Shown piece by piece: positions 10,616-19,648 of a stretch of DNA of 56,337 nt; the first letter of the stretch is position 1; every line of letters begins with the position of its first letter. The stretch comes from Polyangiaceae bacterium. Lineage in GTDB: Bacteria > Myxococcota_A > Polyangia > Polyangiales > Polyangiaceae. The position numbers and the translations under genes were made by a program. The stretch covers positions 1-56,337 of the forward strand of contig JADLFU010000028.1 in NCBI GenBank assembly GCA_020849655.1. Direction: 5' to 3'. The notes below the pieces were generated by a model. That model had not been told where the DNA came from. It ran no database searches and saw nothing but the letters and a program-made list of their open reading frames with translations.

Positions 10616-13429
10616 CTACATCCCCTTGCCGTAGATGTCGAGGTGGGCGCCCGAGACGCCACCGCGGAGCCGCAGCTCGAGGGGGAGATCGACGGGGACC
10701 TCGGGCGGGAGCGTCGCGGTCGTCTCGTTGCGGCCGTCGATGACGCCGCGCCAGAGCTCCTTGTCGCCCGACCAGAGCGCGGCGTCGAAGCGGCCCCACG
10801 TGTTGTACACGAACCTCACCTTGTGCCCGGGCGCGCGGACCTTGTCGAACGCGAGCCGGACCTCGGAGCCCGCCTCGCGGAGGTGGATGCGCATCGACGG
10901 GAACTGCGGCGGATCCTCGCCACAGTCGCCCTGCAACGGCGCGGGGCCGTAGCCGAGGAAGCTCTCGACGGACGCGCCGTCGCAGAAGTACGCGCCCATC
11001 GGCAGCGCGCTCACGCAGGACACCGGCCCGCCCGAGGCCTTCTTCAGGGAGACGCGCAGGCCCATCCCCTCGAGCGGCGGCGCGAGGAGGTGGCGCGTCC
11101 CTCGCCGACCGACGGCGACGTACCCGACGAGCAGCACCACGGCGGCGCCGGCGGCGAGGCGCGCGGGCGTGACCCTCGCGGTGAGTTCGCCGAGCCTCTC
11201 GCGCGCCCGATCCAGCGACGAGGTGAGGAGCGCGCCGAGGCGGCGGCGCCGCGCGCCCTTCCCGAGCGCGATCACACCCGCGAGCGCGAACGCGGACAGC
11301 GCCATGCCGCGGAGGGCCCCGGGCATCACGCCGGTGCAGGCGATGACCACGTGCCCGTTCTTCACGCGGAGGCCGATCTGCTCCTGCTTCGGCAGCGCCC
11401 CCGCGTGGGGCGGGACGGCGGTGATGGGCACCGCCGCGCCGGCGACCGTGGCCTTCCACCGAGGGAACCACGCGCAGCGAACCTGGACGTCGGCGCCCTC
11501 GGCGGGGGCGCCCTCCACGTCGAAGCGGATCTCGTCTCCGACGAGCGCGAGGCCCTTGATGGTGACGCCGGCGGGCGCGACGACGAAGCGATCGTCGTAC
11601 TTCGGAACCTCCCACACGACGTACGGCCCGGACGAGAACACCTTGGTCATCCCTGCCCACGGCGCGGTGCCGTGGTCCGTCACGGAATAGCGGATGTTCC
11701 AGTCGTGGAAGCCCTGCTCGGAGATCTCGCGCGGCCTGATCCCCAGGAACGCGGCGCTCATCGCGATGAACTCGACGACCGGCACGCCGGTGAGGTCTCC
11801 TTCCGTCCACGCCGCGTGCTTCATGCGGTTCCAGTGGATGCTCGTGCGCCAAGGCGTCCCGCTCGGGTCGGCCTGCCGCTTCTGGCGCAGGTAGTCGAAC
11901 GCCCTCAGGTAGTCGGGATCGGTGTGCGAGCGCGCCGGCCTCGGCCCCTGCGGGATCTGCTCGACGAGCTTCCCGTTGGTGACCGCGAAGCCGTTCACGA
12001 CGGCGCGCGTGGGCCCCATGAGCACCAGCAAGAGGAGGATCGCGCGCCCCACCACCCGCGACGGCAACAGCGATCCCGCGCGCGCGAGGTGGCGCGTCAT
12101 GTGCCCGACGACGTAGGCCATCGCCGGCACGATCGCGCACTTCAGGACCGTGAGCATGCGCCGCTGCTGCCCGTCGAGGAACGCAGGCACCCACACGACG
12201 AGGCGCGACTGCACAGTGAAGGGCGTGAGCGCGAGCAAGAAGAAGACGAGCGCCCACATCCCGCCGGCGACCAGCGCCACGCGCCCCGACGTCACCATCG
12301 CGAACACGCCGAGCACGCCGACACCGATCCACGCGCCGAAGCTCGAGTGGGGCATGTCACCGCGCAGCAGCCCGGCGCCCAGGACCTTGTAGGACTCGCC
12401 AGGGATGGCGTACCGGAACCCCAGCTCGCGGAGGTTCTTCGTGTACGGCACGACCCAGAAGCTCGCGAGCACGATCCCGAGCACCGAGGCGAGCAGGGCG
12501 TACCAGCTGCGAGACTTGCGCTCCTGCGACGCGAGCAGCGAGACGGCGAGCGAGGCCGCCGCGGCGACCGCGAAGAGGATGCCGAGCGGGTGCGCGAACG
12601 CGGCCAGCGCGAAGAGCCCGACGCACGCGAGGAACCGTGGGGTGGTGTGCCGCCTGACGAGGTCGATCTGCGCCGCGGCGGCGAACATCGCCACGCTGAG
12701 CGCGACGTTGTTGTGGATCATCCCCCAGTAGATCATGCCGTTCCAGACGCCGTCCCACACGTCGTCCCCGACCTCGAACAGCATCAACAGCGCGACGAAC
12801 GCGGACGGGAGCGGCCCCGCGAACCGGCGCGAGAGGTGGTACGTCGCGACGCCGCGGAACCACCACGTCCAGATGCACATCACCGTGTACACCATCGGGA
12901 ACGGCATCGACTTCGGCAGCACCACGTAGAACGCGGTGGAGACGAGGTTCGCGAAGATCGGGTAGAGATCGACGAGCGAGTCTCCACCCTGCACGGCGTG
13001 CGTGAAGTACCGGAGCTTCCCCGACAGGAGCGATTTCGCGAACAGCTCCGCCCGCACGATCATGATCTGATGATCGCCGGTGTCGATCGGGATGCGCTTC
13101 GTCAGCGTGAACCCGAGGACGGACCAGGCGAGCACGCCGAACGCGAGCGACACGACGACCGGCTCCGTCCAGCGGACGAAGCGATCGCCCCCGCCGGCGC
13201 GCGAGCGCGCGACCGCCCGCGTGACGACCGGCACGGCGATGGAGAGCGCGAGGAACGGCGGGACGAGCGAGAGGACCAGATCCAGGCCCGACAGGACCTT
13301 CGCCGCGCCCCAGACCGCCACCCAGACGAGGAGCCAGTGACCCAGCGTGAGGCCCCGCCCGTCGGTGCCTCGAAACGAGAGCGCAGCGCGGAGCGCGCCG
13401 ATGAAGCGAGGCTCGGGCCGAGGGTCCAT
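10616..13429 (-). CDS. Large polytopic membrane protein of unknown function, GT-C-like
   Basis: 937 residues. The first 500 hold about 13 hydrophobic helices with an early acidic loop (IDTGDHQIMIVRAELFAKSL) and a HAVQGGDSLVDLYPIFANL segment. That layout resembles GT-C glycosyltransferases and the membrane proteins often labelled '6-pyruvoyl-tetrahydropterin synthase-related'. A periplasmic-type region (about 520-720), a further helix pair and a beta-rich C-terminal domain (about 790-937) follow. No catalytic assignment is possible from sequence alone. The ATG at 13429 lies 12 bp after the upstream lipoprotein's stop, so co-transcription from the 17363 end is likely. TAG stop at 10616. Confidence 0.8.
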   Translation of the reverse strand: MDPRPEPRFIGALRAALSFRGTDGRGLTLGHWLLVWVAVWGAAKVLSGLDLVLSLVPPFLALSIAVPVVTRAVARSRAGGGDRFVRWTEPVVVSLAFGVLAWSVLGFTLTKRIPIDTGDHQIMIVRAELFAKSLLSGKLRYFTHAVQGGDSLVDLYPIFANLVSTAFYVVLPKSMPFPMVYTVMCIWTWWFRGVATYHLSRRFAGPLPSAFVALLMLFEVGDDVWDGVWNGMIYWGMIHNNVALSVAMFAAAAQIDLVRRHTTPRFLACVGLFALAAFAHPLGILFAVAAAASLAVSLLASQERKSRSWYALLASVLGIVLASFWVVPYTKNLRELGFRYAIPGESYKVLGAGLLRGDMPHSSFGAWIGVGVLGVFAMVTSGRVALVAGGMWALVFFLLALTPFTVQSRLVVWVPAFLDGQQRRMLTVLKCAIVPAMAYVVGHMTRHLARAGSLLPSRVVGRAILLLLVLMGPTRAVVNGFAVTNGKLVEQIPQGPRPARSHTDPDYLRAFDYLRQKRQADPSGTPWRTSIHWNRMKHAAWTEGDLTGVPVVEFIAMSAAFLGIRPREISEQGFHDWNIRYSVTDHGTAPWAGMTKVFSSGPYVVWEVPKYDDRFVVAPAGVTIKGLALVGDEIRFDVEGAPAEGADVQVRCAWFPRWKATVAGAAVPITAVPPHAGALPKQEQIGLRVKNGHVVIACTGVMPGALRGMALSAFALAGVIALGKGARRRRLGALLTSSLDRARERLGELTARVTPARLAAGAAVVLLVGYVAVGRRGTRHLLAPPLEGMGLRVSLKKASGGPVSCVSALPMGAYFCDGASVESFLGYGPAPLQGDCGEDPPQFPSMRIHLREAGSEVRLAFDKVRAPGHKVRFVYNTWGRFDAALWSGDKELWRGVIDGRNETTATLPPEVPVDLPLELRLRGGVSGAHLDIYGKGM

Positions 13430-13441
13430 GCGCGGCCGCCC

Positions 13442-15601
13442 TTACTCCCTCGTCCTCGGGGAGCCAACGGGGATACCGCGGCGCGGAGAGAGGCCAGGGG
13501 TGGAGGGCGAGGCGGCTGGAGCGCGCGCGGGGTACGCCCGGGTCCGGGTCGCGGTGGGCGCGCCACTCGGCCTGACAGGCGCGGGCCGCCCCGCGGCCAG
13601 GGCGGCCTGAGGGCGACAGATCGCGACGAGGGGCCGGCCCAGAACTAACAAATTTGTACAAATGCACGTGAGCGGCTCACAGAACCCCTGCTGGCACTGC
13701 TCGCAGCAGGACTTGCAGATGCTCCCCACGCAGATCAACCCCTCGCCGCAGGCGTCGGGTCCCCCGCACTCCACCGATTGCCCGCAGTTGTCGGTGGCGA
13801 AGCCGCACTGCTTGCCGATGCACGCCTTCCCGTCGCTCACGCAGACGCACTGCCCGTTCTGACACTGCTTCCCGATCGGGCAGGCGCCGCCGCAGGCCAC
13901 CGTCACGCCGCAGCTGTCGGTCACCGTGCCGCACGCGGCGTTGGCGCACGGGTTGCTGGCCGGCGTGCAGCCGCAGACTCCGGCGACCCCGCCTCCGCCG
14001 CAGGTCTGCGGCGCGACGCAGGTGTCCGTGTGGGTGATCTGCCCCGTCGCGGGGGCGCAGGAGTCCTTGGTGCACGCCTTGCCGTCGTCGACGGAGACGG
14101 GCGTGTGGACGGGCCCCGCCTTCGCGTCGCAGGTGTCCGTGGTGCAGAGATCGCCGTCGCTGAGCGGGGGCGGCGTGCCCGGCTTGCACGTCCCGTCGAC
14201 GGCGCAGGTCTCCTCGCCGTCGCAGGCGTTGTCGTTCGAGCAGCTGGTGCTGACCACCACGGGGTCGTGCTGGCAGGTGTTCGCCACGCAGGCGTCGGTC
14301 GTGCACGGGTTGCCGTCACCGCACTGCGCGTCGGTCGAGCAGCCCTGGCAGCCCGGGATGGCGATGTGCTGCACGCCGCCCGCCGTCGTGCACTTGTCGT
14401 CGGTGCACGGGTTGCCGTCGTCGACGACGACGGGATCGTGTCGCACGCCGGTCTTCGGCTCGCACCTGTCGTCGGTGCACGGGTTGCCGTCGTCGACCGC
14501 GACCGGCGTGTGCGAGAGCTCGCCCGTCTTGGGGTTGCAGGCGTCCTTGGTGCAGAGATCACCGTCGGACGCATCGCGCGGCGTGTGCTTGATGCCCGTC
14601 GCGGGATCGCAGGCGTCGTCGGTGCACAGATCGCCGTCCTCCGTCGCCACGGGCACGTGCGTGACGCCGGCGCCGGGCTCGCACGTGTCGACCGTGCAGG
14701 CGTCGCCGTCGTCGACCTTGGGGGGCGCGCCCGGGACGCACTTGCCCTTCGCGTCGCAGCGCTCGACGCCGTCGCACGCGTTGGTGTTGCCGCACGGGGT
14801 GTCGGCCGGCGCCGGGGTGATGGCGCACTTGCCCCCTGGCCCACACCTGTCGACCGTGCAGGGGCTGCCGTCGTTGCAGTCCGCGTCCTTCGCGCAGCCC
14901 GCGCAGTTCGCGATGGGGACGTGGTGGAGCCCGGTCTTGTCGCAGCTGTCGGTCGTGCAGGGATCGCCGTCGCCCGGATCGACCGGGACGTGCTGCGCTC
15001 CGCCGCCGTTCTTGTCGCACGAGTCGATCGTGCACGGATCGCCGTCGTCGACGGAGACAGGCTTGTGCGTGACAGCTCCGGTCGCCTTGTCGCACGCGTC
15101 GACGGTGCACGCGTCGTTGTCGTCGATGACGACTGGCTGGTGGGTGACGCCGCCCGTGGCGGCGTTGCAGGTGTCGACCGTGCACTTGTCGCCGTCGTCG
15201 GTGACGATGGGGACGCCCTTCGCGCACGTGCCGCCGGCGTCGCAGGTCTCCTCGCCGTCGCACTTGTTGGCGTCCGAGCAGGACGTGCCCTTCGGCGCGG
15301 AGACGCTGACGCACTTCCCCTCGGCCGAGCAGCCGTCGAGCGTGCAGGGGTTCTTGTCGTCGCAGTCCGAGGCCTTCGCGCAGACGCCCCCGCCCGCCGC
15401 GCCGCCCTGCGAGGCGCCCCCCTGCCCCGCGGCCCCCGCGGCGCTCGTGCCTCCGGCGCCCCCGAGGCCCGCCTTCCCTCCGCCGCCAGCCGCTCCTGCG
15501 GCGGCGCCGCCCGCCGTGGTCGACTCGAAGGAGTCCCCCGATCCGCAGGCGAGGAGGGACGTCGAACCGAGCAACAGAGTCAGGGCGAAGATACGGCGCA
15601 T
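13442..15601 (-). CDS. Cys-rich repeat lipoprotein with about 14 DGDxCTxDxC units
   Basis: 719 residues. The N-terminal signal ends in the lipobox LLACGSG, followed by a Gly/Ala/Ser linker to about residue 72. The body carries about 14 tandem units of the pattern D-G-D/N-x-C-T-x-D-x-C followed by a spacer ending H-x-P-V. Interspersed are CDGEETCD-type units and, near the end, units of the type CGxxTDxCGxxxxCGG. The Asp spacing suggests disulfide-bonded, possibly metal-binding modules; this is inference. The ordered part ends at CICTN (about 13651). The last 70 residues are Pro/Arg-rich, begin with a rare TTA codon and look non-native: a TAG sits one base out of frame exactly there. The gene starts 4 bp after the DAGK-GAF stop. 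Confidence 0.82.
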   Translation of the reverse strand: MRRIFALTLLLGSTSLLACGSGDSFESTTAGGAAAGAAGGGGKAGLGGAGGTSAAGAAGQGGASQGGAAGGGVCAKASDCDDKNPCTLDGCSAEGKCVSVSAPKGTSCSDANKCDGEETCDAGGTCAKGVPIVTDDGDKCTVDTCNAATGGVTHQPVVIDDNDACTVDACDKATGAVTHKPVSVDDGDPCTIDSCDKNGGGAQHVPVDPGDGDPCTTDSCDKTGLHHVPIANCAGCAKDADCNDGSPCTVDRCGPGGKCAITPAPADTPCGNTNACDGVERCDAKGKCVPGAPPKVDDGDACTVDTCEPGAGVTHVPVATEDGDLCTDDACDPATGIKHTPRDASDGDLCTKDACNPKTGELSHTPVAVDDGNPCTDDRCEPKTGVRHDPVVVDDGNPCTDDKCTTAGGVQHIAIPGCQGCSTDAQCGDGNPCTTDACVANTCQHDPVVVSTSCSNDNACDGEETCAVDGTCKPGTPPPLSDGDLCTTDTCDAKAGPVHTPVSVDDGKACTKDSCAPATGQITHTDTCVAPQTCGGGGVAGVCGCTPASNPCANAACGTVTDSCGVTVACGGACPIGKQCQNGQCVCVSDGKACIGKQCGFATDNCGQSVECGGPDACGEGLICVGSICKSCCEQCQQGFCEPLTCICTNLLVLGRPLVAICRPQAALAAGRPAPVRPSGAPTATRTRAYPARAPAASPSTPGLSPRRGIPVGSPRTRE

Positions 15602-15605
15602 CCCG

Positions 15606-17363
15606 CTACCGTACCGAGGGGGACGCCGCGAGGGAAGGCTCCGCGCCTGACAGCGTGTCGAGCGCGCGGCGGACGGACCGGAGCTCGAGGAGCACGTCGC
15701 CGTACGAGTCCGACAGCTCTCGCAGCACCGACAGCGCCCGGTGCGCCTCCACGCTCGACAGCGAGTCGACGCCCGCGCCGAGCCGCGCGAGCGCGCCGAG
15801 CTCGAGCAGGGAGCGCTCCACGCCGCGCAGCCGCTCGCGCGCCGCGTCGAGGTCGTCGCGCCGTCGGTGACCGGCGTCCGCCGCGGGCGGGTGGAGCTCC
15901 CCGAGGCGCGCGCCCGCCTGCGCCGCGTACTCGGCGAGCGCCGCGCGGTGCGCGTCGGTGAACTGCCGCGGCACGACGTCCATCACGCAGAAGCTCCCGA
16001 GCACCTGGCCTCGAAACCGCACCGGCGCGCCGAGGTACGCGCGCACCCCGTACCGCTCGACGAGCTGCTGGGGCACGCGCGGATCGACGCGCGCGTCGGC
16101 GACCTCGAACGGCGCCTCGTCGCGGACGACGAACTGGCAGAACGAGCTGCAGCGCGACGTCGCCCGCGACAGCGCGATCTCCGGGGGCAGCCCCGTGTGC
16201 GAGTGGAACCACTGCACCCTGCCGGCGACGAGGCTGAGCAGCGCGATGGGTGTGCCCACCGTCGTCGCGGCGGCGCGGACCAGCGCCTGCATGACCTCGT
16301 CGTCTCTCCCCTCGAGCAGCGCGCCCTCGAGCGCGCCCAGCCTCCCCGCGTCGTCCAGCCCCGCCATGCCCCGCAGCGTACGCGGCTCGCGACGGGTCGC
16401 AACGCGTAACCCGACGCCGACGCTGGGGAGCTCCGGTCCCGGGCGGACGACGACGCGCGCCGTCAAGAAGCCGTCACCGTCGACGATCACGCGCGTCGGC
16501 GCGGGGAACCTCACCTCGAGCGCCTCGACGAGCGCGTCGAGCGCCGCCGCCGCGCCGAGCGATCTCCCGAGCAGCGTGCGCGGCGCGGCGAGCGCGAGCG
16601 CCGTCGGAGACGAGGTCGACGCCACCGCGTGCACGCGATCGAGCCGCTCGCCCGCGCGGTACGTCACCTTCACGCCGAGCCCGACGTCGCGGAGCGCGGA
16701 CGCGACGACGAGCGAGTACGAAGCGCCGGGCAGCTCGCGCCCGTCCGCCCGGATCGTCGCCGGCACGCGCGCGAGCACGCGCCTTGCGGTGCGCAGGCCG
16801 AGCGGCGCGCCCAGCGCGACCTGGAGCGCCACGGTCGTCGCCGCGCCGAGGCCGCGCGCGCCGGCGTCGTACTCCTCGAAGTAGCCCGAGACGAGGCCCG
16901 CGCCGAACGTGAAGCCGACGAGCCGCGGCGCGCCGTCGCGCTCGACCGCGATCGTCGCGCGCCTCGTGAGCGCCGTCGACGTGAGCGCCCGCTGCACCTC
17001 CTCGAGCACGCGCCCGCGGCTGCCGAGCGCGCGCGCCGCGGTGCCGATCGTCCCCGCCGCGACGAGAGCGACCTCGGGCAGCGGACCAGAGAGAGAGAGG
17101 CGCGAGAGCCCCGCCAGGTGCGAGCCGTCCCCGCCCACCAGCACCACGCGAGAGGGAGGCGGGGCCTCGAGGCACGCGTCGAGCTCGTCGAGGCTCGACG
17201 TCGTGACGACGCGCGCAGGCAGCCGCGAGAGCGCGTCGACCAGCGACGGGTCACGTGCGACGCGGCGCGCGCGGAGGTTGACGACGACGAGCGGGGGCAA
17301 GCGGGGCGCCCTCTCCCACGACGGCGATCTCTCACCAAGCCTCGGCGCGGTTTCCTGGTACAC
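15606..17363 (-). CDS. Diacylglycerol/sphingosine kinase-like domain fused to a GAF domain
   Basis: 585 residues. Residues about 24-320 match the lipid kinase (DAGK catalytic, LCB5-type) fold: a nucleotide-binding LVGGDGSHLAGLSRL, the glycine-rich VALVAAGTIGTAARALG and a C-terminal beta-sandwich with a VDGDG turn. From about residue 355 a GAF domain follows (VMQALVRAAATTVGTPIAL, FVVRDEAPFEVADARVDPR, YLGAPVRFRGQVLGSFCVMD), then a C-terminal helical stretch. The canonical PxGTxND is degenerate (AAGTIGT), so kinase activity is uncertain. The GTG start at 17363 has no obvious ribosome-binding site and is 11 bp from a divergent start, so the true start may lie downstream. Heads the minus-strand run. 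Confidence 0.78.
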   Translation of the reverse strand: MYQETAPRLGERSPSWERAPRLPPLVVVNLRARRVARDPSLVDALSRLPARVVTTSSLDELDACLEAPPPSRVVLVGGDGSHLAGLSRLSLSGPLPEVALVAAGTIGTAARALGSRGRVLEEVQRALTSTALTRRATIAVERDGAPRLVGFTFGAGLVSGYFEEYDAGARGLGAATTVALQVALGAPLGLRTARRVLARVPATIRADGRELPGASYSLVVASALRDVGLGVKVTYRAGERLDRVHAVASTSSPTALALAAPRTLLGRSLGAAAALDALVEALEVRFPAPTRVIVDGDGFLTARVVVRPGPELPSVGVGLRVATRREPRTLRGMAGLDDAGRLGALEGALLEGRDDEVMQALVRAAATTVGTPIALLSLVAGRVQWFHSHTGLPPEIALSRATSRCSSFCQFVVRDEAPFEVADARVDPRVPQQLVERYGVRAYLGAPVRFRGQVLGSFCVMDVVPRQFTDAHRAALAEYAAQAGARLGELHPPAADAGHRRRDDLDAARERLRGVERSLLELGALARLGAGVDSLSSVEAHRALSVLRELSDSYGDVLLELRSVRRALDTLSGAEPSLAASPSVR

Positions 17364-17374
17364 TCGGGCGCGAT

Positions 17375-18259
17375 TTGCGCGCGTCCACCTTCTGCTTCCT
17401 CACCCTCGCGGCGGCGGCGTGCGCGTCCGGCGCGGGCGACGAGGCGCCGGACGTCATCAGCGGCGGGACGGCAGGCGCGACGGCGACAGCGGGCGCTGGC
17501 GGAGACGGCGGCGAGGGCGGCGAGGGCGGCGCGTCGTTGCCGGACGGCGGCGCCTTCCCCGACGCGGCCTCGGGCGTGGACGGCGCGGCCTTCCCGGACG
17601 CGGCCTCGGCCGGCGCGCCGGGCACCGGCGGCGCGGGTGGGCAGAGCGGCGGCGAAGGAGGACAGAGCGCCGCGGGCGAGGCCGGGCAGGCGCAGGCGGG
17701 CGCGCCGAGCGGGCCGTGCGCGGGGCTCGCGGACGGGGCCGTCTGCGCGCCGACCTCCTCTCCGTGCAAGGACCCCGGCGTGTGCGCGGGCGGCGCGTGC
17801 ACCGCCATCACGAACAAAGCCAACGGTACGGTTTGTGACGATCCCAAGTCGCCGTGCCAGACCCCTGGCGTCTGCTCCTCGGGCGCGTGCGGCGCGCCGA
17901 AGGACAAGCCCGACGAGACCGTGCCGGACAGCAGCAAGCCGTACACCCGCTGCTGCGGCGGCGTCGCGACGAACGTCACCACCTCCTCGCGGTGCGGCTC
18001 GTGCAGCATCAAGTGCAACGGCTCGAACGGCGAGTCGTGCGAGGCCCGCTCGAGCGCGGGGCAGACGCACTACTACTGCGCCGGCTGCGTCGCGTCGGCG
18101 GCGTGCTGGTCGGGCTGCTGCAGCACGTCGTACGCGGCCACGAAGAACGTCTGCGCGGCCAGCGACTGCAAGGGCGGCTGCACGTCGAAGTGCCCGAGCG
18201 GCACCCACTGCAAGGACGGCACGTCGTACATGATGTCCAACTGGTGCGAGCCCAACTGA
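17375..18259 (+). CDS. Cys-rich surface lipoprotein
   Basis: 294 residues from a TTG start. A short signal with lipobox AAAACASG leads into a Gly/Ala/Glu linker containing two near-identical AAFPDAASG/AFPDAASAG units. The C-terminal half has about 20 cysteines, with paired CQTPGVCSSGAC-type units. No enzymatic motif was found; likely an outer-membrane surface protein. There is no convincing Shine-Dalgarno sequence, so the TTG start is provisional, but no other start precedes the signal segment. Confidence 0.72.
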   Translation: MRASTFCFLTLAAAACASGAGDEAPDVISGGTAGATATAGAGGDGGEGGEGGASLPDGGAFPDAASGVDGAAFPDAASAGAPGTGGAGGQSGGEGGQSAAGEAGQAQAGAPSGPCAGLADGAVCAPTSSPCKDPGVCAGGACTAITNKANGTVCDDPKSPCQTPGVCSSGACGAPKDKPDETVPDSSKPYTRCCGGVATNVTTSSRCGSCSIKCNGSNGESCEARSSAGQTHYYCAGCVASAACWSGCCSTSYAATKNVCAASDCKGGCTSKCPSGTHCKDGTSYMMSNWCEPN

Positions 18260-18317
18260 AGAGGTGTCCAGGCTCGCGGCTGCACCGGGCGATGCGTCGG
18301 CCCAGGGCTCACTCCGC

Positions 18318-19559
18318 TCACTCGGGGGCCTTGTCGCAGCCGTACACCACGTCGACGACGCCGATCTTCCCAGCCTTCAGCTGGTCGCAGTACCCGCCGT
18401 ACACTGTCACCTGGTGCTTCGCGGAGTCGTAGTCCCAGCCCATCGCGTGCGCGGGGTCGCGCGGGACCTTCGCCTTGTCGAAGAACACGTACAGCTGGCT
18501 CGCGTCCGGGGGCGGAGGGTCGAGCGAGAACACGCAGCCGGTCGCCTTGCCGGCGATGGCCGAGAGCGCGGCCGCGAGCGAGGCGTCGTCCTCGGCCTTG
18601 TAGAACATCGGCGAGGTCGCGGCCGCGGGGACGCCGCCGGCCTTCGCGAACGCGTCGAGCTGCGCCTCGTTCACCGCGTCGCCGAAGCCGACCACGAACA
18701 CGGCGATGCCGGCGGCCTTCATGTTGGTGATGATCTTCTCGGCCCCCGCCGCGCCGCCGGCGACGTTGCACCCCGTGCTCTGCGCGCCGTCCGTGAGCAG
18801 GAGCGCGTAGGGAGGGTGGGCCGGATCGAACAGGCCGGGCTCCTTGTTCGACTGCAGGATGCCGGTGTCGATGGACGTCGAGCAGGGGCCGTCGGGGTAG
18901 TTGACGTCGGTCGTCACGAGCGACGCCTGGAGCAGCGAGGAGATCGCGGCGCTCGTCGAGTCGCCGATCGGCACGAGGATGGACGACTCCTGCGTGCACT
19001 TGTCACCCTGCCGGTCGGGGAACATCGTCAGGCCGAAGCGGATCTGCGCGTCGAACTGCTTCGTCATCGCGGACAGCGCGGCGACCGCCATCTCCCACTT
19101 GGTCTTGCCGTTGGCGAGCTTCTTCAGCATCGAGCACGAGCGGTCGACCACCATGAGCAGGTTCGACGGCACCTCGGACGCCGCGATCTTCTTCGCGCCG
19201 CAGCCGCCGCCGGGCACGCACGCGTGGGTCGCCGCGTCGCACACCGTGCCGGGCGCCGTGCAGTCTCCGTCCGCCGCGCAGCTCCCCTTCGCGATGCAGG
19301 CGCCGGTGACGCTGCACGCTTGATCGGCCCCGCAGGGCGCCGCGCAGCCGAGCTTCGCGCCTGCCTGACCGCTGGTCCCCGCGGCGCCGGCGCCGGGAGC
19401 GCCGCCCGCGGGAGCCCCCGCGCCGCCTGCGCTCCCGCCGGCGGAGGCGCCCGCCGCGCCGTCGGGGGAGGTGTCGATGTCGCTCGCCGAGCCGCAGGCC
19501 ACGCCCCAGAGCCCCGCCATCACCAGCAGCGAAGCCGCGCGCGCTCGTACCCCGAACAT
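18318..19559 (-). CDS. VWA-domain lipoprotein
   Basis: 413 residues. Signal with lipobox GVACG (C22), Gly/Ala/Pro linker (30-68), a small Cys-rich module (about 70-120), then a von Willebrand factor A domain from about 133. The MIDAS motif D-R-S-C-S is at 139-143 (LLMVVDRSCSM), with the later Asp in LLLTDGAQSTGC. The domain should bind a divalent cation and a protein ligand at the cell surface. Divergent from the radical-SAM gene with an 89-bp gap; its stop faces that of the plus-strand lipoprotein at 18259. Confidence 0.88.
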   Translation of the reverse strand: MFGVRARAASLLVMAGLWGVACGSASDIDTSPDGAAGASAGGSAGGAGAPAGGAPGAGAAGTSGQAGAKLGCAAPCGADQACSVTGACIAKGSCAADGDCTAPGTVCDAATHACVPGGGCGAKKIAASEVPSNLLMVVDRSCSMLKKLANGKTKWEMAVAALSAMTKQFDAQIRFGLTMFPDRQGDKCTQESSILVPIGDSTSAAISSLLQASLVTTDVNYPDGPCSTSIDTGILQSNKEPGLFDPAHPPYALLLTDGAQSTGCNVAGGAAGAEKIITNMKAAGIAVFVVGFGDAVNEAQLDAFAKAGGVPAAATSPMFYKAEDDASLAAALSAIAGKATGCVFSLDPPPPDASQLYVFFDKAKVPRDPAHAMGWDYDSAKHQVTVYGGYCDQLKAGKIGVVDVVYGCDKAPE

Positions 19560-19648
19560 CGTGGGTCGACGCTATCACGCAACGATGATCGCGCGCGGCC
19601 GGTCGACGATCGCCCTCGCGCAGGCTCGATCCGCGCTACCGTCCCCGC

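Noticed and set aside
10610-13648. 1012-codon plus-strand frame opposite the large membrane protein
   Set aside because: Arg/Glu/His-rich shadow without any recognisable domain; the minus strand encodes a clear polytopic protein.
13650-15400. CRISPR-like array suggested by regularly spaced repeats
   Set aside because: The repeats are protein-coding, vary in sequence and length and encode Cys-rich modules; there are no cas genes.
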